Below, in pieces: positions 5,580 through 11,802 of a DNA stretch of 12,824 nucleotides. Position 1 is the first letter of the stretch; the number at the start of each line of letters is the position of its first letter. Source of the stretch: UBA4655 sp044337015 (GTDB lineage: Bacteria > Planctomycetota > Planctomycetia > Pirellulales > UBA1268); contig JBIIOJ010000066.1 of the NCBI GenBank assembly GCA_044337015.1, positions 1 to 12,824 of the forward strand, read 5' to 3'. A program made the position numbers and the translations under genes. The notes under the pieces are model-generated. The model searched no databases, was not told the origin of the DNA, and saw only the letters and a program-made list of their open reading frames with translations.

Positions 5580-8120
5580 TCAACGCTGCCGCTCGGGCAG
5601 GATATAGAGCGTCTCCGGCGCCGGCATGCTGATCGTTTCGGAGGATGCGAGGAGACTGCTGACCTTCGGAGTCGCCGCGCGAAGCCGCGGAAGCTGCACG
5701 TCCTTGCCCGAATTTCTCAGCGCGAAGGCGACGTTCAGGTCATCGAGGGCGGTCAGCCCGAGGTAGATCTTGTTGGGACTTCTGCCCAGGACTTCGGCCG
5801 CCGCGGGCGAGATCGTTCGCAGCGAGGGCAACACCTGCCCGGAGGAGTCCTGGATGAGCCTCGCTGCCAGTTCGGGGGAATCGAGCGCCGTGAGCTGTCT
5901 GAGCGTGAAAAACCCCTTGTATTGCACCCATGCCGGTATGGCTTCGGCGGAAATGGACTCGAGACCGTCGAGTGTCCGCTGACTTTGTCGGGCGAATTTT
6001 TCGGCGAGCGGCACGGAATCGAGCACCTTCAGCGGCATCTGCAGATTCCCGGGAAACTTTGCGAGTGCTGCCGCGGTGTCCGGCGACAGTTTGTCCGTCG
6101 CGGGGCCTGCCAAATCCAGGGATGGGCCGCGATACGGCACCAGTGCGACGGCCGCCTCCGGCGAAAGCTGCCGAAGGCCGGCGATCGACAGCCGGCCCCG
6201 GTACCCCGCCAACTCCGCCGCCAAGGCCGGGGTCAATGGCGGAGACACGCCGGAGGGCCCGCGGCCACCGATGAACAACTGGGGCGACTTGTCGAGGCCT
6301 CCCCACCCGCGGACCTCCTCCCCGCGGTTGAGCGCCGCCACCAGAACTCTCGCGGCCTCCGGCGAAAGCTCGGACAAGCAGGGAAGCGCGAGTTGGCCTC
6401 CGCCCAACTCGACCTGATTGCTGGCCATGTCGGCGAACACGGCGGCTACCTCGGGCGTGATGGTGGTGAGGCCGAGCGTCAACGAAGAGGTCTGACGCAC
6501 GAGGCTGCGAACGGTCTCCGGAGATGCGTCCCGCAAAGACGGCAGCGAGATCGATGACCAAGTGCGGTTCATGAGTAGCCGAGCCGTCTCGGACCCGAGT
6601 TCCTCGAGGCTTGGAAACGAAAGCCCCATCGCGTCCACGACCGGAACGTTACCGACCGCGGCCGCCGCTTCCGGCGAGATCGTCGTGACGCCTTGAAAAC
6701 CGGGCGAGCATCGAAGCAGCGTCTTGGCGAGCAGGGGGGAGTCGAGTGTGGTCAGTTTGGGCACGCTGAGCTTGGCCTGCTTTCCAAATGGACCACCCGG
6801 GACCGTATTCGTCGCAGCCGCCAGGATCCTCACCTGCTCGTCGTTGAACGAATCCACTTCCAGCAGTGACAGGCTCGGAAAAGACTCCACCAGCATCTTG
6901 AATGGCGAATCGGAGATCGCCCCGGCCCCGAGGGTCAGCCGCCCCGCCTCCGGCCTCTTGGCAAACACGGCCGCGACCTCGTCGTTCATCACGGTCAGCG
7001 GCAGAAGCGTCCCTCCCAGGAAAAATGGCCGCTTTACGGAAGCGATCTCGACAGCCTGTTCCACGGAGAGCGTTTTGATGCCCGGGAGAAGGACCGCCGA
7101 CGCATAGCCCGCCGCGAGTTTCTTGGTGAGGGCGGGCGAGTCGAGCGACGTCAGGTTCGGTAGGGTGAGGGCTCCGGCGGTTTGAGCGAGCACTTCCTGG
7201 ACTGCCGGCGATAGCTCGGTCAGGCCGGCCAGCGCCAGGCCGCGCGGGTTCTCCCCCAACGCCGCGGCGATCTCCGGCCCGATCTCTTTCAAGTAGGGAA
7301 GTGACAACGCTCCCGGTCGCCGGGCCAATTTCTTCGCCAGCGGCACGGAGTCGAGTTTCACCAAGCCGGACAGCACCAGGTGGCCCGGCACTCGGGCGAT
7401 CGCTTCGGCAGCCTCGGGGGCCACCTCCGTGACCGAGTGCAGCCAGACGGTGGCCGCCTTGCTTTTTTCGAGCGCCCGGGCGACTTCGCTCGAAAGCGAC
7501 CTCGCCCCGAGGATCAACATCTCCCCGCGGAACTCGGCGAGCACCGCCGCTAACTTCGGGCTCATCTCGTACGTCCGGCTGAGCTGGAGGATCCCGAACC
7601 GTGATTCCGCCTCGACCTTTCGCACGAGTTCACTCGCCTGCTCGACCGTGACGACCTCCGGCGGAGTTGCCGGGATGTTCTGCAGCCCCGGGAAGTCGGC
7701 CGCAGGGTCGGCAGCGGGCAGCAAGCCCCGACGGATCAGGTCGCCGAAGGTCGGCGAGTCGGGCAGCGACGGATTCGCCGGAATCTCGTTGACCCGTCGT
7801 CCAGCCTCGCGTTTCCACGCAGAGTTATCACGGTCGTTCACCGTGACCAGGATGTTGATCGCGGTGCCATACTGATTCCGGGGGCCGTACCCGGCCAGAT
7901 GGCACACGACGCATGCCGCGTTCCCCTGCCGCAAAATGTGTCGCGCCCAGGCCTGCCTCGCTTCCGGATCATCGACGTCGCGAATCTGATCGAGAACCGC
8001 CCCGTCGAGACCACAGATGGCATGGGTCTCGGATGAGAAGCAAAGGCAGCATAAAGCCAGGCAGAAGCCGATGGCCCGGGTCGGCAAAGCCCCGCGACCG
8101 TGTCCGTTCCAACGATTCAT
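5580..8120 (-). CDS. Exported c-type cytochrome domain fused to a long leucine-rich-type solenoid
   Basis: The protein has 846 residues. The start at 8120 is chosen because GGAAAGG lies just upstream and a proper signal peptide then begins: basic MNRWNGHGRG, hydrophobic IGFCLALCCLCF, cleavage probably after THA (residue 34). A longer frame from 8192 would bury the signal. C70-V-V-C-H74 is a single c-type haem site, followed by LAGYGPRNQYGTA and PSLPDSPTFGDLI. From about 155 to 840 there are roughly 26 units of a ~23-residue repeat. Each has the pattern L.L..L..LSPEAA..LA, that is, a short strand, a loop and a helix, as in leucine-rich-repeat solenoids. A variant unit reads LDSP.LAKKLA. No catalytic motif, membrane anchor or sorting signal is visible after the signal, so a periplasmic or secreted place is likely. 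Such repeats probably bind protein or another surface; the role of the haem is unknown. It lies downstream of the MCP gene on the same strand, 139 bases away. Confidence 0.9.
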   Translation of the reverse strand: MNRWNGHGRGALPTRAIGFCLALCCLCFSSETHAICGLDGAVLDQIRDVDDPEARQAWARHILRQGNAACVVCHLAGYGPRNQYGTAINILVTVNDRDNSAWKREAGRRVNEIPANPSLPDSPTFGDLIRRGLLPAADPAADFPGLQNIPATPPEVVTVEQASELVRKVEAESRFGILQLSRTYEMSPKLAAVLAEFRGEMLILGARSLSSEVARALEKSKAATVWLHSVTEVAPEAAEAIARVPGHLVLSGLVKLDSVPLAKKLARRPGALSLPYLKEIGPEIAAALGENPRGLALAGLTELSPAVQEVLAQTAGALTLPNLTSLDSPALTKKLAAGYASAVLLPGIKTLSVEQAVEIASVKRPFFLGGTLLPLTVMNDEVAAVFAKRPEAGRLTLGAGAISDSPFKMLVESFPSLSLLEVDSFNDEQVRILAAATNTVPGGPFGKQAKLSVPKLTTLDSPLLAKTLLRCSPGFQGVTTISPEAAAAVGNVPVVDAMGLSFPSLEELGSETARLLMNRTWSSISLPSLRDASPETVRSLVRQTSSLTLGLTTITPEVAAVFADMASNQVELGGGQLALPCLSELSPEAARVLVAALNRGEEVRGWGGLDKSPQLFIGGRGPSGVSPPLTPALAAELAGYRGRLSIAGLRQLSPEAAVALVPYRGPSLDLAGPATDKLSPDTAAALAKFPGNLQMPLKVLDSVPLAEKFARQSQRTLDGLESISAEAIPAWVQYKGFFTLRQLTALDSPELAARLIQDSSGQVLPSLRTISPAAAEVLGRSPNKIYLGLTALDDLNVAFALRNSGKDVQLPRLRAATPKVSSLLASSETISMPAPETLYILPERQR

Positions 8121-8144
8121 GAAGGCCTTTCCGAATTCGTGCCC

Positions 8145-8163
8145 TGCAGACAACGTGCAGACA
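8145..8163. repeat. Direct repeat with 11-bp period upstream of the cytochrome-repeat gene
   Basis: TGCAGACA occurs at 8145-8152 and at 8156-8163, separated by ACG. The two copies lie on the same face of the helix, 25-43 bases upstream of the start codon at 8120. On the transcribed strand this is TGTCTGCA twice. Paired direct repeats at 11-base spacing are the usual form of sites for OmpR/PhoB-type regulators. That use is inferred. Confidence 0.45.
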
Positions 8164-8259
8164 CTATGCCGAATATGGCAGGGCGACGACACGCTCGCCT
8201 CCGTGGGATTCGCCCGATCCTCGCGAATGGATTCAAGAGGAATCGAAATAAGAAGCGGT

Positions 8260-10236
8260 TCAGCCGGCGACGCGGAACTGCGAGGCTTCCTGCTTCAGTT
8301 CGCCGATCGCCTGGCGGAGGTCGTCGAGGGAGCTTGCGAACATCGCGAGCGATTCGGCGGAGGCGGTCGCGCCCTCCCGCAAATTCTCCATGGCGCCGCT
8401 GATCTGGCGTGCCCCCTGCGACTGCGACTTCATCCCCTCGTGGACGTGCTCGAGCGATTCGGTGACCGACTGCACAGGCTCGATGATCCGGCCGAGCTGC
8501 TCGCTCACGCCCGCGACCTCGGCGATCCGCGAGGCGACTTCGTTGCGGAAGCGGTCCATCTCCATCGTGCCGCTGGAGACGGCGGCCTGCATGTCGCGGA
8601 CCATCCGCTCGATGTCCTTCGTGGCCAGCGCCGTCTGGTCGGCCAGCCGGCGGATCTCCTGGGCCACGATCCGGAAACCCCGGCCCGACTCCCCGGCCTT
8701 CTCCGCCTCGATCGTGGCGTTCACGGAGAGCAGGTTCGTCTGTTCGGCCACCTTCGCGATCGTCGTGACGACCGAGGTGATGCCGCTGGCCCGCTGGCTG
8801 ATCGTGGAGAGCTTCCTCGTGAAGGCGTTCATCGCCTCGTCGAGCTGCTGCATCGAGGAGGTCATCGACTCGAGGCCGCCGCGGCCGGAATCGGCGACGC
8901 CGGCGGCGTCGCGGGCGACGCGGGTCACGTCGGTGGTCGCCGAAAGGAGCTGCTCGCTCGTCGTGGAGATCTCGGCGGCGGTGGTCGCGATCTCGGTGGC
9001 CGACTCGCCGAAGCTGCGGATGGCACGGTCCTGCCGCGTGAGCGCCTTGGCCGTCTCCCCCTCGACGGCCGAGAGCCGCTCGCCGGCATGCTGGATGCGG
9101 CCAATGAGGCTGCCGAGCCTCTGGCTCATCGTCCCCATCGCCGAGAGGAGGCGGCCGACCTCGTGCTCGTCTCCTTCCGGCACGGCGGTGGCGAGATCGC
9201 CGGCTGCGATCCGCTCGGCGACGACCATGGCCTGCCGGACCGGGTTCGCCACGGAGCGGGCGATCCAGAGCGAGGCGAGCACACCGGGAATGCCGACGAG
9301 CAGGGCCGACAGTCCGGCCCCGGCCGCCTGCCACCAGAGCACGCGGCGGCTCGCGGCGGCGGAAACCTCGACGAGCACCGCGCCGGCCGGCGTGCCGTCG
9401 CCCCGCCGCACGGCCGCTGCGAACCGGTAGCCGCTGCCGGCGAGTCTCCCGACGGCGTTGCCCTCCTCGATGCAGTCGCGGACCATCTCGAGGTCGGCGG
9501 CACCGAGCGGCCCGGTCGCGGTCGAGAGGTCGGGGCCAACGGCGGCCTGCGTGACGAGCGGGTTGAGTTCCGCGTCGAGGATGCGGACCTCGCGAACCTC
9601 CCCCTGCACGACCTCCGCGGCGAGGCGTCGGAGACCGAGGTTGCGGTCGAGCCGCTCGAGGAACGCGGCCTCCATACCCACCTGCACGATCCGTGGCCGA
9701 TCGACCCCTCCGACGCCGACGTACTTGAAGACGCGGTCGTCCACCTCCCGCCTCCTCGCCTCCTGCACGACCGCGGGAAGCGAGCCGGCGAGCAGCTTGT
9801 GGAAGACGTGGGCCTGCGGCTGGACGGTCGCGTCGGGCGAGAAGACGAAGTCGCCGACCGAGTCGTCCGTGTGGAGCGTGATCCGGCCCTCGGAATCGGT
9901 CGCCAGGAAGTCGGCCGACGACGACTGCTTCACCTGGCGGAGCGCCTCGAGCACGTCCTTCGGAGGCACGCGGCCCTTCTCGGCGATCGCCACGAGCTGG
10001 GCGACGAGGTGAGCCTGCGTCTTCATCTGCTCGCCGATCTCGGCCTCGACCTGGCGGGGAACTTCGACGGCGAACGCCACGGACCGCGCGAGCAGTTCGG
10101 CGATCGCCTCCGCATCGTTGCGGGCCTGGCCCCGCACCGCCTGGACGGCGGCGAGCGTTTGCAAGAGCGTGTTGACGGCGATGGCGGCCAGCACGAGCAG
10201 GGCGGCCACCGTGGCGATTCTGGAACGCAGCGACAT
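8260..10236 (-). CDS. Methyl-accepting chemotaxis protein (transmembrane chemoreceptor)
   Basis: The protein has 658 residues. The start at 10236 has CGGAG about 8 bases upstream; an in-frame ATG at 10284 would add 16 residues and is less well supported. A TM segment at about 8-31 is followed by a large periplasmic sensor domain (about 32-298) whose ligand I cannot name. TM2 lies at about 302-325 and HAMP at about 326-378. A long coiled-coil signalling domain runs to the end. The hairpin tip (498-540) reads EQTNLLSVNATIEAEKAGES, then GRGFRIVAQEIRRLADQTALATKDIE. Compared with the classical EQTNLLALNAAIEAARAGE...GFAVVADEVRKLA, it has SVNAT, EAEKA and QEIRRLADQT. This places it in a non-classical MCP subgroup. 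No C-terminal CheR-docking pentapeptide is present (the end is QFRVAG). It signals to CheA/CheW-type partners, which are not in this window. Confidence 0.95.
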   Translation of the reverse strand: MSLRSRIATVAALLVLAAIAVNTLLQTLAAVQAVRGQARNDAEAIAELLARSVAFAVEVPRQVEAEIGEQMKTQAHLVAQLVAIAEKGRVPPKDVLEALRQVKQSSSADFLATDSEGRITLHTDDSVGDFVFSPDATVQPQAHVFHKLLAGSLPAVVQEARRREVDDRVFKYVGVGGVDRPRIVQVGMEAAFLERLDRNLGLRRLAAEVVQGEVREVRILDAELNPLVTQAAVGPDLSTATGPLGAADLEMVRDCIEEGNAVGRLAGSGYRFAAAVRRGDGTPAGAVLVEVSAAASRRVLWWQAAGAGLSALLVGIPGVLASLWIARSVANPVRQAMVVAERIAAGDLATAVPEGDEHEVGRLLSAMGTMSQRLGSLIGRIQHAGERLSAVEGETAKALTRQDRAIRSFGESATEIATTAAEISTTSEQLLSATTDVTRVARDAAGVADSGRGGLESMTSSMQQLDEAMNAFTRKLSTISQRASGITSVVTTIAKVAEQTNLLSVNATIEAEKAGESGRGFRIVAQEIRRLADQTALATKDIERMVRDMQAAVSSGTMEMDRFRNEVASRIAEVAGVSEQLGRIIEPVQSVTESLEHVHEGMKSQSQGARQISGAMENLREGATASAESLAMFASSLDDLRQAIGELKQEASQFRVAG

Positions 10237-10325
10237 CGACGGGCTCCGGGAAGGCGTCGCGGCCCGGAACACCGGCCGCGTCATCCGCAAACCTAGTGCG
10301 CCCGCGGGGCCGACGCCACCGGCGG

Positions 10326-10541
10326 TCAGCGGACGGCCATCGGGGCCGCGGCGACCGTCACCGTCGATTCGACCGGCACCACCGGCATCCCGGCCACGGT
10401 CTCGGCCCGCGGCGGCTTGAACGCCGAGTCGGCCAAACCGCAGCCCACGAGCGGCAGGAAGAGCCAGGCCGGCGCGAGCAGCCACGGCAGCAGGAGGCCG
10501 GCTCGGCCAGGGGGGCGGCGATCGGAAAGGTCCCTCGTCAT
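10326..10541 (-). CDS. Small putative lipoprotein
   Basis: This 71-residue protein starts at the ATG at 10541. The N-terminus (MTRDLSDRRPPGR) is charged and is followed by a hydrophobic stretch (AGLLLPWLLAPAWLFLPL) ending in a lipobox, L31-V-G-C34. A short Ala/Pro/Val-rich tail of 37 residues follows. This is the layout of a lipoprotein signal peptide, with lipidation at Cys34. No Shine-Dalgarno sequence is evident, so the start and even the gene are less certain. It lies 89 bases upstream of the MCP on the same strand and could be co-transcribed. The mature part resembles no domain I know. Confidence 0.5.
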   Translation of the reverse strand: MTRDLSDRRPPGRAGLLLPWLLAPAWLFLPLVGCGLADSAFKPPRAETVAGMPVVPVESTVTVAAAPMAVR

Positions 10542-10615
10542 CGGACGGGGAAATACAGAAACCCCGCGTTTCGGGCAACCGCAGTCGCGGCCGGTCACGA
10601 TCGGCCCGGCCGCAA

Positions 10616-10701
10616 TGGCCGAGGCGGGGATCGAACCCGCACGGAGGAAACCCTCCACGGGATTTTAAGTCCCGTGCGTCTGCCAGTTTCGCCACTCGGC
10701 C
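10616..10701 (-). tRNA. tRNA-Leu (anticodon UAA)
   Basis: On the minus strand the acceptor GGCCGAG (10701-10695) pairs with CTCGGCC (10623-10617), with discriminator A at 10616. The anticodon stem CGGGA/TCCCG encloses the loop CTTAAAA, giving the anticodon TAA at 10667-10665, which reads UUA. A long variable arm (GGAGG-GTTT-CCTCC) marks a class II tRNA. The T arm GCGGG-TTCGATC-CCCGC is complete. The 3' CCA is not encoded and must be added after transcription. Discriminator A73 is a leucine identity element. Confidence 0.97.
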
Positions 10702-11005
10702 GAGCCGACGCGATCCTACGCTGCCCCGCTCGTCGTTCGCAACGTGCGAATCAAACGTGCTGGGTTCGGGGCTGGTTTTTTCACGATGCTTTTTTCGTCG
10801 AGTCAACTCTGCTTGGGTTCGGGACTACCCGTATGCCGCTCGCCGGACGCGCGCTGCGGGCTTCCTGCCCTCCGCTCGCTCGGATGCAGACTTCGCTCCG
10901 CAATCCTTGCTTCGCTTGTCTGCATACGCCGTCTCGGGCACACGGGCAGCCCCGAACCAGTCAAACGTGGTGCTCAATGAATCACACAGGGACTCTGATG
11001 CTGAA

Positions 11006-11078
11006 CGCCGGGGGAGCGGACGTTGAGGAGCATCAGGTGTATCCTCACCGTAGCGACGATGCGTCCGCTCCCCCGGCG
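11006..11078. repeat. 17-bp perfect inverted repeat / long hairpin
   Basis: CGCCGGGGGAGCGGACG at 11006-11022 is the exact reverse complement of 11062-11078. The 39-base interior contains smaller pairings, such as TGAGGA (11024-11029) with TCCTCA (11042-11047), or GGTG with CACC around TATCCT. Such a GC-rich stem could form a stable RNA hairpin or a DNA cruciform. No T-run follows, so it is not an obvious intrinsic terminator. Confidence 0.75.
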
Positions 11079-11079
11079 G

Positions 11080-11153
11080 CAATGCGGCGTCGTTCAAATG
11101 CCCTGGAGCGGTTTCCCTCGCAGAGGAACCAATGCGGTGTCGTGCAGAAGCCC
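11080..11153. repeat. 24-base direct repeat with 50-base period
   Basis: The segment at 11080-11103 (CAATGCGGCGTCGTTC...) recurs at 11130-11153 (CAATGCGGTGTCGTGC...), with 20 of 24 bases identical. It directly follows the 17-bp inverted repeat. Confidence 0.65.
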
Positions 11154-11304
11154 TTCAGACAGACCTGCCTCCCGCTGCGAGGGCATACGGGCAGCCCCGA
11201 ACCCAGCACGTTTGACCCGCACCACCATGGGCCGTATTGCCGCCAATGAGGTAAGACACTCAACTTCACCCAGAATTCATGCGACGCAGAGGGCATACGG
11301 TCAC

Positions 11305-11802
11305 GTGACAGTTCCGCAATCGGTCTATCCCGGCATCGACGGTTTTCTCGGCACCCGGGCGTCGCTCGGGATGGACGTGGTGTGCGTGGCGCTCTTCGCG
11401 GTGCTGCCGGTGCTCGCCATGAGCATCCACCTCGTGCGGCACAGGAAAAACTATGCGGCCCACAAGCGGATGCAGCTGGCCGTCACGGCGGCGCTCGTGG
11501 TCGCGATCGTCGTCTTCGAGATCGACATGCGGCTGGTGAGCGGATGGAAGCCGCGGGCGGTCGAGAGCGGCTATTGGCCGTCGGGCGTGCTCACGGCCCT
11601 CGGCGTGCACCTCTGTTTCGCGATCACGACGGTCGTGCTCTGGACATGGGTCGTCGTCGAGGCCTTGCGGCGTTTTCCGGTGCCGCCCGAGCCCGGCACG
11701 CACGGCAAGCGGCACCGCGTCCTCGCGAGGCTCGCGGCGGCCGACCTCTTCATGACGTCCGTGACGGGATGGCTCTTCTACTACGTCGCCTTCGCGGCCT
11801 GA
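11305..11802 (+). CDS. DUF420 family integral membrane protein
   Basis: With the GTG start at 11305 the protein has 165 residues. YPGIDGFLGTRASLGMD, typical of the N-terminus of these proteins, follows at once. An in-frame ATG at 11227 would add 26 residues, partly from the repeat region. Neither start has a well-spaced ribosome site. Four membrane segments lie near 23-44, 57-74, 96-119 and 143-163. Histidines at or near membrane faces (H42, H53 in HKRMQ, H102 in HLCFAI, H133, H137), the FEIDMR motif and the final TSVTGWLFYYVAF helix fit the family. Some DUF420 genes in other bacteria lie near cytochrome oxidase assembly genes; here the only neighbour of interest is tatC. The 3' end overlaps the convergent tatC by 22 bases. 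Biochemical function is unknown. Confidence 0.8.
   Translation: MTVPQSVYPGIDGFLGTRASLGMDVVCVALFAVLPVLAMSIHLVRHRKNYAAHKRMQLAVTAALVVAIVVFEIDMRLVSGWKPRAVESGYWPSGVLTALGVHLCFAITTVVLWTWVVVEALRRFPVPPEPGTHGKRHRVLARLAAADLFMTSVTGWLFYYVAFAA

Larger units (their letters stand above)
10816..11203. repeat. Dispersed 22-bp repeat, three copies in two orientations
   Basis: An element GGCATACGGGCAG followed by CCCCGAACC lies at 11182-11203 (+) and at 10937-10958 (+, one mismatch). An inverted copy lies at 10816-10837 (two mismatches to the first). The left arm of the outer inverted pair carries a further 12-base piece (10763-10774, minus). A 10-base fragment, GGGCATACGG, recurs at 11291-11300, just before the DUF420 start. 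The 10816 and 10937 copies form a nested inverted pair within the outer one. Confidence 0.75.
10751..11215. repeat. Perfect 24-bp inverted repeat pair bounding 465 bp
   Basis: Bases 10751-10774 (beginning TCAAACGTGCTGGG, ending TTCGGGGCTG) are the exact reverse complement of 11192-11215. Pairing stops on both sides of the 24 bases. The 9-mer TCAAACGTG occurs a third time at 10961-10969. The arrangement resembles terminal inverted repeats of a small non-autonomous element, but no flanking target duplication was recognised. Confidence 0.8.
10702..11304. other. Repeat-rich non-coding region between tRNA-Leu and the DUF420 gene
   Basis: In about 600 bases I find no convincing gene. Several frames are open here, but they are Arg/Pro-rich or change character within the repeats. 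The stretch holds a 24-bp inverted pair, three copies of a 22-bp element plus two fragments, a 17-bp inverted repeat able to form a hairpin, and a 24-base direct repeat with a 50-base period. No transposase is visible. It may be a degenerate non-autonomous mobile element, a cluster of intergenic repeats, or a structured RNA locus. Confidence 0.6.

Noticed and set aside
8121..8192. Longer start for the cytochrome-repeat protein at 8192
   Set aside because: It would place 24 residues before a standard signal peptide. The ATG at 8120 has a ribosome site.
8208..8228. Hairpin ATTCGC/GCGAAT after the MCP stop as a terminator
   Set aside because: There are only 6 pairs with a 9-base loop and no T-run on the transcribed strand.
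8017..10296. Long open frame (759 codons) on the plus strand opposite the MCP gene
   Set aside because: It is very rich in Arg, Gly, His, Asp and Leu with no domain pattern. It is a GC-rich mirror of a clear MCP on the other strand.
10616..10760. tRNA-Leu as an integration (att) site for an island
   Set aside because: The repeats begin on the 5' side of the tRNA, no copy of the tRNA 3' end is found nearby, and no integrase is present.
10825..11097. 90-codon minus-strand frame inside the repeat region
   Set aside because: It is a translation of the repeat elements themselves, with no ribosome site and no recognisable domain.
10751..11215. CRISPR array or integron attC cluster
   Set aside because: Copies occur in both orientations at irregular spacing, without unique spacers of constant length. 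No convincing attC core pair and no integrase were seen.
10296..11249. Open frame of 317 codons on the plus strand across the lipoprotein, the tRNA and the repeats
   Set aside because: It runs through a tRNA gene and several inverted repeats, and its composition is low-complexity. It is not a gene.
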